This document shows, one piece after another, positions 30,257-42,300 of a stretch of 64,000 bases of DNA; the first letter of the stretch is position 1, and every line of letters begins with the position of its first letter. The notes under the pieces were generated by a model that was not told where the DNA came from, ran no database searches, and saw only the letters and a list, made by a program, of their open reading frames with translations. The DNA lies in NCBI GenBank assembly GCA_037447655.1, contig JBBHKE010002820.1, forward strand, positions 90,814 through 154,813. Direction: 5' to 3'. This DNA is from Zygnema cylindricum. Lineage: Eukaryota; Streptophyta; Zygnematophyceae; Zygnematales; Zygnemataceae. The position numbers and the translations under genes were made by a program.

Positions 30257-31068
30257 AGGACAAGCTCTGAAGGAGTGACCATCAGTATAGCAATAAACAC
30301 ATTTCTCAAACTAGGGATTAAACTGATTACCTTGATATCTAATTTCTCTCTGAAATTGAGCCGTGAAGGCTACAGCTGGTTTCCCACATCCTAAAACTGT
30401 TTGAGTGGCTTCTTATGACAAGATAAACTCTATAGTTGTTTGCAAGTTCCAAAGAGGTTTGGACAATTTTTTCATTTCATCTGAGGCTCCTTTATATTCA
30501 CTAGGTAGCCCCTTTAAGAGAATCATGGCCTGATGATAAGGGGAGAAAGTCCCCCCAGAACATGTATTTTCTGCCAATAACATTCGAAACTGATTAGTGT
30601 ATTCCACCATGCTACCGATTGTGTACTTATACTCATAGATCTGATCAGCAGTTATAATCTGATACTGGTCACTAGCTCTGACATAAGAAGATTTCAAAGC
30701 ATCCCACAAATCTGATGCCTTTGTAACATTAATACATATCATATGCAATTTTTTTGATATCATACGCTTCACTAAATGCAAAGCTTGGTCATTTTTCTAA
30801 TCAAAACTGGCATCACATTCTGCCAGCGATCCATTTAACACATCAATAAGTTTCACTTGCTTTAGTAAGACTTAACCAAATCTGCCCAATACACATATTC
30901 ACGGCCATAAAAGACAGGAATCCGTGAAGGCGGGCTCGTGACCTGTTGTTCTGGGACAACTGCTAGTACTGAAGATGAAGAAAAGCAGCAGTAGTAGTCA
31001 TTGTAGAACAAAACAAGAGAGGAAGCTTCCACAAATACCAATGGCAAAACGGCAATTTTTACAGACAA
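30257..31068 (-). pseudogene. gag: Element D gag, start codon in the LTR
   Basis: The reverse-strand start MSVKIAVLPLVFVEASSLVL at 31068 lies inside the 5' LTR; the frame crosses the LTR end (30944) as PEQQ and continues as VTSPPSRIPVFYGREYVYWA. After stops: HLVKRMISKKLHMICINVTK, DLWDALKSSYVRASDQYQII, LLKGLPSEYKGAS. The zinc knuckle CVYCYTDGHSFRAC (CX2CX4HX4C) lies near 30260-30305. Three or more stops interrupt it. Confidence 0.83.
30929..30943 (-). promoter_or_regulatory. Element D primer-binding site
   Basis: On the minus strand GGTCACGAGCCCGCC follows the LTR end ACAACA. It is a diverged version of the GGTTATGGGCC site of the other families. Confidence 0.5.
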
Positions 31069-31789
31069 TAACTTTCAACACAGAGACACAATAGTTCTAC
31101 AAATCTACTACAGGGTAGATATCATACAAAAGAAAACACACATAAAATTTAATTTAATTCTGCATATAGATCGCTGAGATATTCAGAGGTGAATTTGCAT
31201 AAAACTGAGTGTACAGTTTTTCATGTCATTTGTTCGTAATGAATCAAAATTTACTAAGTCCTACTTTTATACACTGAAACTACACTAAGCTGTACGGAGG
31301 CATTCCAGCCGTACTTCTAACATTCTAACACAACAAATACTGTGAGTATACCTGTATACTGAAGCTATGTGATAAATCACATTCTCAACACTAAACAACT
31401 AATTCACTACAAACAAAATTTTGTTCTACCAAATATTTACACCAAAGTTTCGACAACGTAAAGTGATAGTGATCTAGTCATGCCTCGTCAATATTTGTTC
31501 GCGGCGGCTGTCAGCCGTCCGGTTAGAGGATTTGGCACCATAGATGTGACTTTACGAAGTACCGTGGTCACGCCAAATTTTCGTACGTCCACGGAGGACA
31601 TACTCACGCATTTCTCTTAAGTGAGGACGCGTGTCCCAAGTGTGAATGAACCATGAACTCCCAACTTCACTGTCACACTAATTTTGGTAAGTATTGAACG
31701 GAACTCAACCAAAAATAACTTAAGTTTGAACAGCTCTCTCACCCTCACAACTGAGGCATAGAGAGGACTTAAGCTTTCTAAAAACAACA
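30944..31789 (-). repeat. 5' LTR of copia element D (reverse strand)
   Basis: 846 bases, the pair of 25985-26870. Its right end AAACAACA is followed at once by GATCTCAGTAGG, which lies about 500 bases inside a family B LTR. D therefore now abuts a truncated B1 LTR, and the true original flank on one side has been lost. Confidence 0.88.
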
Positions 31790-32176
31790 GATCTCAGTAG
31801 GTGGGTTGATTTTGGACATACCTCTTAGGTACACTTGTATCACAAGTAGAACACTGAGAGTATAAGACTTAGGACTTCGAGCATTTTATGTATGTAGACT
31901 TCCAAGTAATAGAACAGCAGACAATATTTAGGAAACTTCTAAGTGTTTTATCTTGAATGTTGTCGGGTCAATTATGCTAAAACTTTGGGAGTTGTCTGTG
32001 TTTATGCAGTTCTATAATGTGGTAGAGCTTTGTGAAGTTTAAATGCTTGTATAAGATTTGATGAGCACTTGAAAACAGTTGTTTGGTAGGATTCTTGAAA
32101 GGTTCTGAGAGTGTATCATGTTTACTTCTACTACTAGTGCTGCTCCTCCACCTGCACTGGTGGTTGTAAAACAACA
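31790..32176 (+). repeat. 5'-truncated 5' LTR of copia element B1
   Basis: Matches the last part of the family B LTRs (GGTGGGTTGATTTTGGAC, then TTGTCGGGTCAATT and GAGAGTGTATCATG), ending GTAAAACAACA before the primer site AGTTATGGGC. The first 500 or so bases are missing at the junction with D. Confidence 0.85.
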
Positions 32177-33040
32177 AGTTATGGGCATTTCATCGAGAAT
32201 TCTTATCTTCTCAGGAGAGAAATATGTTTATGGGGCGGATATGGTGGAGACTCACTTTCAGAATGTTAATCTTTTGGATATATTAGATGGTTCGCTGGAT
32301 GAATCTGATCCGTCATGGTTAAAGAAAAATACTCAGGCTCGGTCTATTTTGAAATTTTGTATATCAAAGGACTTAGCAATGTCACGATAAAAATGAAAAA
32401 AATCACTTGATATCAGGATATCTCTTAAAAATGATTATAAAAAAGCTAATGTCCAGGAAGAACTTCTCTTGGATGGAAAAATTTGGGACTATAAGTACAC
32501 TGGCAGTACAATGGCTGAATATTCTAACAAATTTAGCATCCTTTTAGATGCACATGCTTGTGCAAGAGGCGTGTTTCCTCACTTTCAGCAAACAGCATAA
32601 CTCATGAGGGATCTCCCTCGTAGTATGTAAAGAGCGTTTGATATGCTCAAACAAAAAGATAAGGCTAGCAAGGCTTTACATTTGGCAATTAATATTTGAC
32701 TAGAAGAGGAAGATACATCTAATATTCTCAATGTTGAGCAAGTGGAGGCTTTCAATTCAAATTTGAGAGAAAAAGACATTTTAATCAGAAAAAAAATCAG
32801 TTTACTTCACAAAATCAGTTTAGACAGTTTAATCAAGGTGGAAATAGACAGTCCAACAATGAATGTTTCTATTGTAGTGAGAGAGGTCATGGATATAAGT
32901 TCTATCCTTAGCTAAAAAAGGCTAACAAAACAAGTTTATAGAGGCCAGTATAGCAACAAAGTCAGTTCTACAAAAGCTTCATCGGCCTTCACCTCGTGGA
33001 AATGCTTTATTTTCGGCTTCTTCATCTCTCCTAGACAAGA
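32118..33040 (+). pseudogene. gag: Element B1 gag
   Basis: The ATG at 32118 is inside the LTR: MFTSTTSAAPPPALVVVKQQ, then VMGISSRILIFSGEKYVYGA and NVNLLDILDGSLDESDPSWL. Later pieces include KIWDYKYTGSTMAEYSNKFS, LLDAHACARGVFPHFQQ, LNVEQVEAFNS and a zinc-knuckle remnant near 32863-32910 (CFYCSERGHGYKF, last Cys lost). It has many stops, including TAA/TAG where B3 has sense codons, so it is a dead copy. Confidence 0.83.
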
Positions 33041-34440
33041 CTTTGAGGTTTTCTGAAGAAGATGAAACGGATCTATTTGCTATGGCAGCGGTAATGGAGG
33101 GCCCGAAGGACACTAGATGGATAATGGATATGGGAGCGTCAACTCACATGTGTTGGAACAAAGCTATCTTCAACAATCTGAAAACAACGCCGGAGAAAAA
33201 TATTTATTATGCTTGTGGGATGAGTGTCCAAACACGTGCTGTGGGTGATGTATCTTTGCTAGTTGATGTATAAAGAAAAGCAATTGAAATGACCTTTCAG
33301 AATGTCATTTTTGTTCCTGAATTTAAGAAAAATATGTTTTCTACGTCCTTGGTAAAGAGTAAAGGCTTTGAGGTCAATTTGAAAAATGGTCGGCAAGTTG
33401 TTAGCAAGAATGGCAAGGTTGTAGTTACAGGTACTAGAGATAGTAGCAAAATGTACCGCATGGATATGGCTAATACCAAGGAGAATGATGATTTGTACTT
33501 TGGTGATTTGCATTCAGATGAGTTATGGCATAAAATATTAGGCCATGTAAATTATGATAGTTTGAAAAAAATGGAAGTTGCTGGAAAAATAGATGGTGTA
33601 TCAATCACATATCAGCCGGTTAAAACATGTGATGGCTGGGCTTTAGGCAAAATCCACAGACTACCATTCCCTAAAGAGTGTGAACATCGGTCAACTAGAC
33701 TCTTACATCAAATTCATTCTGATGTTTTTAGTTTTGCGAATGTACCATTTGCTGGGGGGGTGAAATATATGGTCACCTTCACTGATAATTTTTCAAGGTT
33801 TACATAAGTTTAATCCATGAAAAAAAAGAGTGAAGTGTTTGGTCACTTCAAACACTATAAAGCATGGGTTGAAAAACTCCATAACTTACCAATTTTGGAG
33901 TTTAAATCAGACAATGGTGGGGAATATACTTCAAAGGAATTTGAAGCCTTTTTACTTGATGAAGGTATAAGTCATCTTTTGATTATTCCGTATTCACCGG
34001 AACAAAATGGGGTTTCAGAGAGATTATATAGAACCCTCACAAAGAGCTCTAGATCGATGCTTGCATAGAAAAATGTGGATCCGAAATTCTAGGCTGGGGC
34101 TCTAAATTGTGCGGTATATATTAATAATAGGATATGATCAAGATCCGTAGAGACTACACCTTACAAGATTTGGACAGGTAAAAAACTAGATGTTAGGCAT
34201 TTCAAAGTCTTTGGTAGTAAATGTTTTATCTTGGATACATCTAATGATAGATGAAAGATGGAACCGAAAGGATTACCGGGTATTCTATTAGGATATGATG
34301 ATCACTCAAAGGGTTATAGAGTTTTTGTGTTTGAAAGGCAGAAAATAATTGTAGCAAGAAACATCATTGTTAAAGATGAGCGAGACTCGAAAGATTTATT
34401 TGAAATGAGAGAGCAGGAAAAGCAGCAAAAAATATAGGAA
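33041..34440 (+). pseudogene. pol: Element B1 protease and integrase
   Basis: Protease RWIMDMGASTHMCWNKA near 33115 (the D-T/S-G triad reads D-M-G, so likely inactive); LWHKILGHVNYDSLKKM and CDGWALGKIHRLPFP (the second zinc Cys is Trp). Integrase: first-Asp region IHSDVFSFANVPF, then SDNGGEYTSKEFEAFL and PEQNGVSERLYRTL (Glu kept). A run of stops follows (for example TAG at the Trp of FWAEALNC), then LPGILLGYDDHSKGYRVFVF. A closely similar copy is in B2. Confidence 0.85.
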
Positions 34441-36290
34441 TATGTTATTCTAGATTGCATCTATAAAATTGTCCCACAAATACGAACTTCACCGGTTGTG
34501 ACACGGGAGTCTTAAATTCTCCATGTTCCTTCACAAGTTTAGTTCAAATCGGACCTACTGCGGTCAATGCCTAGTGATCCCAACTTGCGCAAAAAGCGCA
34601 ATAGAAGGAATCTGACAATTTCAGCCTCAGGATTTCCGGGAGGAAGAAGATCTAGTAGTTCCATGCAAGCAATCTCTAACTTCGCATACTCGGCAGCCTC
34701 ATGGGAGCCTCTAACCATTCGAGAGGCCTTCTAATCACGAGAGCGGATCTGTTGGATCGAGGCAGGAAATGATGAAATGAAGTCGATCATGGAAGCTCAG
34801 ACATGGGAGCTTGTGGACCTTCTTCCGGACTGAAAAGCGATCGGCAGTAAATGGGTATTTAAGGTGAAGTGAAATCCTGATAATACCATTGAACGATATA
34901 AAGCCAGACTTGTGGCAAAGGGGTAAAATCAGAAGGAGGGAATGTATTTTGGAGAAAAAAATTCTCCAGTTGTAAGATTTCCGACGGTTAAGATTTTGCT
35001 GTCCCTAGTTGCTATGGAAGATATCGAAATACATCAGATGGATGTGAAAATAGCCTTTTTGCATGGAGAACTAGAGGAGACCATTTACATACAGTAGCGT
35101 GAAATGTATGGAAAACCAGGAAAATAGCACTTAGTATGCAAATTGTAAAAATCTTTGTACAACCTAAAACAAGCCCCTAGATAATAGAATCTCAAACTTG
35201 ATGAATTTTTAACTAGCCTAGGATTTCAAATGATAATTTTTTATCACCGTGTCTATGTTCTAAATGGTGAAGATGGGATACTATATATACGGGTGTATGT
35301 AGATGATTTACTATTAATAATCAAATCGATGGCTGTAATTAACAAAATCAAAACTGCTCTAAATTAACGGTTCGAGATGAAAGACCCCGGTGAGGCAAAA
35401 TATATTTTGGGTATCCACGTACTGAGGGACACAAATAAAAAAGTAATAAAGTTGACTCAAAAAGAGGCTATTGGAAACATGTTAGATGAGTACGGAATGC
35501 GGAGGGCAAAAGGATGTCTAACTCCAATGGAGTTTCGACAGAAGTTAGAGGGAGAAGAGACAGAACCGGGTGTCATTGTTAGCGAGTATTTAGAGTCGAA
35601 GAGAATGATTCTATGACACTAATACCTTACAGACAGATAGTGGGAAGCTTAATATATTTCATGAACTGTACTCGTCTTGACATTGCTGCAGCAGTTCGGG
35701 AACTGAGCAGAAGTATAGAGAATAGGCAAAAATATGTTTTTGATGCAGCAAGGAGAGTCTTAAGATATTTGGCAAGAATGAAAGACCTCAAACTCACACT
35801 AGGCGGAGGAGCAGTAAAACTACATACATGGATTAATGCAAGCTATGGCGACATGCCAAGCCGAAAATCCACCACGCGATTCGTTCTACAAATTCGGAAC
35901 GGGACTTGCTCCTAGAGTAGCAAACTTCAAAAGGTTACAACAGAGTCGACAATGGAGTCAGAATATATGGCAGCAAGCTCAGCCCTCAAAGTCCTCTTAT
36001 GGGTAAAATCCATGTTACACAAAATAGGATACATGTAGGTTGTTCTATAGGTGACCTGTTGTGATAACCAGGCTGCCATTGCCATTGCCTCTAACCCAAA
36101 TCATCACTTCAAGAGTAAGCACATAGATGTAAGTTTACACTTTGTAAGAGAAAAAGTGTTCTTTAGGGTGATTAAATTATGCTATTTGGCAGACGCAAAA
36201 ATGATAGTTGATATGCTTACTAAAGCTCTTCCTGCTCCCAAGCTGAAGTATTATAGTAATGCAGTCAGATTGGGGGAATAGTCGAGTTGC
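34441..36290 (+). pseudogene. pol: Element B1 reverse transcriptase and RNase H
   Basis: RT is heavily broken: [14 protein letters not shown], stop, KAIGSKWVFKVK, then MDVKIAFLHGELEETIYI, then a stretch with five stops where B2 and B3 have Gln/Trp. YVDDLLLIIKSMAVINK follows near 35295-35345. A clean part at 35377-35915 reads EAKYILGIHVLRDTNKKVIK, IPYRQIVGSLIYFMNCTRLD and LHTWINASYGDMPSRKSTTR (RNase H Asp to Asn). The last frame, CCDNQAAIAIASNPNHHFKS, ends at 36281. Confidence 0.85.
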
Positions 36291-36484
36291 TGCACTGCTA
36301 TACTGCCATGCTGCACTAGTCCACAATCAGGGTGTAGTGGGACTAGGTGACTAGTTGATTTCGACGCTGCTATGTTGCCATGCTCCGCTGCTATATTGCC
36401 ATGCAACGCTAAGTGTGACATTGCAGCTACGCGGCTTTGACATCGTAGCTGTGTTGATATACTAAGTCTAAAGCTTTAGGGGAG
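36291..36484 (+). promoter_or_regulatory. B1 GCTGC-rich tail and polypurine tract
   Basis: After the last stop, repeats of GCTGC(T)ATG(T)TGCCATGCTGC run to about 36430. Then CTAAAGCTTTAGGGGAG (36468-36484) is the polypurine tract directly before the LTR. The GCTGC units are roughly complementary to the GCAGC units in the LTR U3. Confidence 0.7.
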
Positions 36485-37313
36485 TGTTGATTTTGGAAAA
36501 CTTTAAGTCTTAGTAAATTAGTGTGAGGGCAAAAAGGTAGTAATTTGTAGCGTAAGTTTCACAAGGACATGCGTCATCCTAGAGTGCAGTACAAGACAAC
36601 GTAACTGCCACACACACAGAACAGCGCAGCTACGACACAAAGAGAACAACGCAGATGCGGTTACTTAGGATATGATCCGTACAAACAACGCAGCTACTAG
36701 TATCTTGGATATGATTCGGTACAGGACACCGCAGCTGCGGGTGATATGAATGTGATTCGGTACGGAACAACGCACCTGCGATTGATATGAATCAACTCAA
36801 CGGACGAGATTCATAAGAGTATCACAAGTGACTTAACCGACAAGTATTTGTATAATCACTTAAAATAGATTCAAAGTAATATTGACTGTACGATGATAGA
36901 TAGGGTGGCAGAATTAGGAACACGTAGATCTTAGTAGGTGGGTTGATTTTGGACGTACCTCTGAGGTACACTTGTATAAGCGGTACAACACCAATAGTAT
37001 AAGACTTAGGACTTAGAGCATTTTATGTATCCAGACTTCCAAGTATTAAAACTGTAGACAGTTTTTGGGAAACTTTTGAGTGTTATATCTTGAGTGTTGT
37101 CGGGTCAATTGTGCTAAAACTTTCAAAGTTGTCAATGTTTATGCTGCTCTATAATTTGATAAGGCTTTTAGAAGTTTGGTTGCTTGTATAGGATTTGGTG
37201 AACACTTGAAAACAACTATTTGGTAGGATTCTTGATAGCTTCTGAGAGTGTATCATGTCTACTTCTACTACTACTGTTGCTCCTCGACCTACACCGGTGG
37301 TTGTAAATCAACA
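36485..37313 (+). repeat. 3' LTR of copia element B1
   Basis: 829 bases, TGTTGATTTTGG...AAATCAACA. It carries GCAGC/GTAGC-rich repeats in U3 (36590-36790), the shared GGTGGGTTGATTTTGGAC block, and an ATG at its end. The right flank AGTTT belongs to the integrase of element A2, into which B1 appears to have inserted. The left TSD is not available because the 5' LTR is truncated. Confidence 0.88.
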
Positions 37314-38800
37314 AGTTTATGTTGACAATTATCGATGACTGGTCTAGATACTCTAGTGTCTACTTCATAAAAATAGAGTCTGAAACATCAACTTACTTCA
37401 AAGAATATAAAGCTTGGAGTGAGAAGTTCCATCGAACCCCCGTTAAGAGGATAATGAGTGATAATGGGGGGGAATGTACCTCTAACCAGTTTGAGGATTA
37501 TTTGAGTGATGAGGGAGTTCATCACCAAAGAACCGTACCATATAACCTTGAACAAAATGGGGTAGCTTAGAGGTTAAACCAAACACTAGGAGATAGTGTA
37601 TTGCAGTATTTTCACCGACAGAAAAATACGAAAGAGATTCTGGGCAGAAGCCATGAACTCTGCAAACTACATTAAGAATATAGTCATAACCTCAGCCATA
37701 AAAGGAATGACACCTTATCAGAGATGGGTTGGAAGGAAACCAGATGTATCCACCTTAAAGAATTCGGTATCTAAGTTTACAATCTTGACACGGATAAGAA
37801 AAACTGGAAACTAGATGCTAAGGGAAAACCTCAACCTTGTAGAATATGATGAGGATATCAAGGGATATAGAGTCTATGACTTAGCAAAGAAAGATGTCAT
37901 TTTGGTTAAACACCTAGTTGTCATGGATGAAGGGAAGTCATTTGACCCCTTCAAATATACCAAGAAGATAATAATCAGTTTTGAGTCTGAGAGTGAGGAG
38001 AACTCGGTTGTTCCAGAAAAAAGACATGAGTGAAAAAGTGATTGCAGATTTAGGGGAGATCAAAGATACAGGAGATCCATCAAAAACCTAACATATTCTA
38101 TGGACTTCGAGGAGACAAGAGATGAGGAATCAGAATCGGGTTCTATGGATAGGGGAGCCGATGAGAGAATAAGGAGAAATCTAAGACTTCCCTCCATTTG
38201 GCTTTGGAGTTTGAGGTAGCGAGAAGGAGCATCAATAGGATACAAGAAAAACAGGCCGCCCATAAGGTAACTAAGCTATCTCACCTAGATGAGCCTCAGT
38301 CATACTCGGAGGTAGTGAACAATCCTTAGAAAGACAAATGGATTAGAGCCATATATGATGAGATGGCCTCCATCATGTAAGCAAATACTTGGGAACTAGC
38401 GGACTGTCATTCGGAGAGAAAACCGATTTGCTGTAAATAGGTGTTTAAACTAAAACAGAACCTAGATAATACCATTGAGAGATATAAGGCTCGATTGGTA
38501 GCAAATGGGTTCACCGAAAAAGAAGGGATTGATTATGAGGAGACTTTTTCTCTAGTTGTTATGTTCCCATCAGTAAGGATTCTCCTCAGTCAAGCAGCAG
38601 CAGAAGACATGGAAATACACGAGATGGTATTAAGATTGCTTTTCTTAATGATGAGTAAGAGTAAGAAATTTTCATGAGGTAACCAGAGGGGTTCATGGAG
38701 GAACGAGAAGAGAGCAAAGTTCGCAAGCTCATAAAGTTCTTATATGGACTGAAGCAGGCTCCCGGACAGTGGAATAAAAAACTAGATGAGTTTCTTATAT
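37314..38800 (+). pseudogene. pol: Copia A2 integrase to RT, first part
   Basis: Family A relative. Integrase core: LTIIDDWSRYSSVYFIKIES, KRIMSDNGGECTSNQFEDYL, LEQNGVA-stop-RLNQTL (the catalytic Glu codon is TAG). Then [93 protein letters not shown], a broken FLHGELEE region, and KFLYGLKQAPGQWNKKLDEF at 38800. Many frameshifts. The element resumes at 44684 after the insertion of C. Confidence 0.85.
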
Positions 38801-39686
38801 TGGATTTAACTTCAATCTGTAGCGATGAACTTTACTCGTCGCTGTAACAAATAGTTACCACGGAAATCACGGAACTATAGACGCGAACGAATGTCGATGA
38901 AAATATGATTCACTATTTTTGTACGCCGTTTAAATTCGAAAAGTTACATGTCAAATAAATATTTTTAAAAGTATGCCACGTCAAATACTTTCAAAAGGTA
39001 TGCCACGTCAAATTCTAAAAGGTACTACGTCACTGCAAAAGATAATCAAAACGACAAAGTACCGCGGGAAATTTAAAATTGAAATAGTACTTGGAAAGTC
39101 CGGTGTAACTCAGAAGAACTTTGAAATTCAAATTCTTGATTTCAAACTCATTCAAATTTCTTACTAAGCAAAATTTGAATGTTTCAATCCGATGTAGCTT
39201 AGTTCGTTATATTCAAGGAAGAACTGTGTTAGTTTAGGAAGTATATAATTACCATTGTAGGAAACTGAAAGATCATCAGATTAGTTTACATTGTATGTTT
39301 ACATTCTTCTATAATTTCAAGGAAATTTCATTTGCTTTGAGTTCTGTGTAAATCTGAATGTGAATATCGAAGTATAAATTTGATCAAGTATAATCTGAGA
39401 ATATCAGAAGGTTATTACTGTCAGAAGGGAAGTAATTATTTGAATGTCAGTAAGATAAATTGGCTTCAAGGTCTGAAATCTGATTTCTTTTAAAGCTAGA
39501 AGTCTTTAATAGATTTCAGGGGGACAGGTTATTTGTCCAAGGTCTATTTCAGTTAAAAGTTAATACTTAAGAATTTAAGATACCTTGAAGTAATTTGTTT
39601 GCAAGGGATTTGTGAGAGTATTGCTTTGGCAGTTTAAGGTTGCTTAGCTGTAAGTGATCAGTCAAGATGGACGATCAAAGTGTACA
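38801..39686 (+). repeat. 5' LTR of copia element C
   Basis: 886 bases, TGGATTTAAC...AGTGTACA, paired with 43800-44683. It contains GCCACGTCA repeats near 38975-39005 (ATGCCACGTCAAAT twice). The ATG at 39668 in its last 20 bases opens gag. The TSD is uncertain: with TG...CA ends the flanks are TATAT and CTTGT. If the LTR began two bases earlier (ATTGG) they would be CTTAT and CTTGT, a 4 of 5 match. Confidence 0.88.
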
Positions 39687-40570
39687 GGTTAGGGGCCCAC
39701 GCCCTAAACTGCCTGTATTCAATGGATCTAACTATCAGTTATGGAAGACAGTTATAGAAGGACACCTCGAGGAGAAATAACTTCTTCATGTGGTGGATAA
39801 ATCAGTTACAAGGATATCATCAGGATCAGATGATGAAAGATCAGAATAGATGGAAAATACAAAAGTAAGAAAAGTGCAAGAAGCATGTTGGCGGACAAAG
39901 GGATGGACTCAAAATTTTGGGCCGAAACATTTAATTGTGCGAATTATATCAAAAACATAGTAAGTACAAAAGCTATAGAAAATAGAAAACTCCAGCAACA
40001 GACTATAATAGATCAGATGATTCAGAATTACAAGTATACAAGAGGATTCCTGATTGGATATATTAATGGATTTCAGAAATTATATACAAAAGCTGTATGA
40101 GCAGGAAAAGTATATAAAGTTGATGAGCACGTTTTTCACTTAGTATGTCGTTTACCTCCATAATATAGATGTGTGTTGCAGCAGTTACAAATGCACAAAC
40201 AAGAAAATTGGAAATGGTCGCAAGCTGTAGGATTGATTCTAGTTGAAGAGTCAAATTTACAATTAATGGGAGGTGGCCCAGCAGTTCAGGCTCTGTCACC
40301 TCATTCTTAGAAACCGAAAATTACTTATCAGGGGAGCTATGATGAACCAAGGGACAAGACTTGTAACTATTGTCACAAACCAAGACATTTCAAGCGAAAC
40401 TGTTATTTGTATCTCAAAGAGAATAACAAAGGAAAGAAGCCTTTCAAACAGCAAAACAAAGAAGGAGTTCTTGTGAGCGAAAAGGAAGAAGATACCGAAG
40501 TGGCTTCATTCCCAGAGGAGTTTGTCTGCATGTCTAAAACAGGCGAAGACTCATTATTTTCCGGATGGAT
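39668..40570 (+). pseudogene. gag: Element C gag with integrase fragment inside
   Basis: The start MDDQSVQ in the LTR is followed by VRGPRPKLPVFNGSNYQLWK and IEGHLEEK. At 39876-39987 the sequence becomes a copy of this element's own integrase (SMLADKGMDSKFWAETFNCA...), also present at 41540-41651. It then returns to gag: QQTIIDQMIQNYKYTRGFLI, NWKWSQAVGLILVEESN. The zinc knuckle is CNYCHKPRHFKRNC (about 40359-40400). Stops at three or more positions. The insert replaces part of the capsid region. Confidence 0.83.
39687..39701 (+). promoter_or_regulatory. Element C primer-binding site
   Basis: GGTTAGGGGCCCACG directly after the LTR. One base differs from the GGTTATGGGCC core of the other families. 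It is translated as part of gag (VRGPR). Confidence 0.6.
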
Positions 40571-42300
40571 CATGGAGTCATGAGCATCTGCTCATATATG
40601 CAAAGATAAAGAACTTTTTGTTTCTCTTCAAAAAATAGCACCAACAAAAATTTATTGTGGTAATGGAACTAGTGCGATCTCTACGGCAAAAGGAAAAGTT
40701 ATTCTGCATGTGAACATAGGAAGTGATACAGTAAAAAGAAAGCTAGAAAATATGTTGTATGTTCCTAGCTTTACAAAAAAATTGTTTTCTACATCAGTTG
40801 CACCCAAAATAGGATTTAAAGTAATCATGAAAGGAAGTCGGTAGATTGTCAATAAGAATGGTAAAATGTTTTTGGAAGGCATTCCAAGCGAAAACAACAT
40901 GTTTAGGATTGTCATGGGAAATAACACTCAACAATTTGGACTGTACTCTGGAGAGTTGTCTGACCATGAATTGTGGCATAAACGTTTTGGTTATATAAAC
41001 TATGATAGACTTAATAAGATGTATAAGGAAAAAATGGTGGATGGCTTAAAGTGTTAAGTCACATCAGATGTTTGTGATGGCTGTGCTCTTGGAAAAATAC
41101 ATAAACTACCTTTTCCATAAGACAAGGCCAGTAGAGTAGACACAGTCCTAGAACTAATTCACTCAGATGTACGGGGACCCGCCAAAAATGAGTCACTTAG
41201 TAAGAAAAAATATATGGTTACTTTTACAGATGATTGGTCTAGATATAGCATGGTATATTTTATTCAAAACAAAAGAGAAGTTTTTTCAAAGTTTCAAGAG
41301 TTTAAGGCATTGGTGGAAAAACAACAAGAAGTATCAATATTACAACTACGAACCGACAATGGAGGTGAATACATAACAAAGGAGTTTGCTGCATACTTGA
41401 AAGAACAAGGAATTCATCACTGGCTAATTGTTCCCCATACACCTGGACAAAATGGAGAAGCAAACGACTCAACAAAATGTTCCCCATACACCTGAACAAA
41501 ATGGAGTAGCAAACGACTCAACAGAACTCTGACACAAAATGCAAGAAGCATGTTGGCAGACAAAGGGATGAACTCAAAATTTCGGGCAGAAGCATTTAAT
41601 TCTGCGAATTATATCAAGAACAAAGTAAGTAAAAAAGTTATAGAAAATGGAAAAACTCCATATGAATTGTGGACAGGAAAGAAACCAGATGTTAGTCATC
41701 TAAGGGTTTTCGGAAGCAAAGTATTCCATCTTGATAATGATCAAACTAAGTAGAAGATGGATCTAAAAGGAAAGCCTGGAATCTTAGTAGGATATGATGA
41801 AAATGCAAAAGGATTTAGAGTATATGATCTACTTGCTCATGATGTAAAGGTCATAAGAAATATGATAGTCAAAGACGAAGAAAAAACTAAAGACCTATTT
41901 CAGCAAATTCTTACTCTATCATACCAAAAGTACATTTTACTAGAGGAAGAAGATAAGAAAATCAAAGAACCCAACCAGGTACAAATAAATGACAAAAAGA
42001 CATCAACAGATGAGGAGACTTCAAATGATGAAGAAGAAGCTCATGAGGAAATCAGAGCACCAGGTGGGAGACAACGAAGCATACCAACTTCAGCATTTCC
42101 ACGAGGAAGGAGAACAAGTTCAAGACTCCAAGAAAACAATATGGTATTTGCTCTATCTGCCCAATCTAATGAACCACTTACTCTACAAGAAGCATTAGAA
42201 AGCCCGGAAAAGGAGAGATGGAAAGAAGCTATCCATGAGGAAATGAATTCTATTATGAAGGCACAAACTTGGGATTTAGTAGAATTATTTCCAAACTGAA
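40571..42300 (+). pseudogene. pol: Element C protease and integrase
   Basis: Protease GWIMES-stop-ASAHIC (the active Asp is Glu and the Gly codon is TGA). Pre-integrase: ELWHKRFGYINYDRL and CDGCALGKIHKLPFP. Core: LIHSDVRGPAKNE, FTDDWSRYSMVYFIQNKREV, LRTDNGGEYITKEFAAYL. At 41430-41527 a unit of about 49 bases is duplicated in tandem, and both copies lack the codon for the catalytic Glu (GVAN instead of a VAER-type string). Then FRAEAFNSANYIKNKVSKKV, PYELWTGKKPDVSHLRVFGS, FRVYDLLAHDVKVIRN, and a Glu-rich linker ending NEPLTLQEALESPEKERWKE. Confidence 0.86.
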
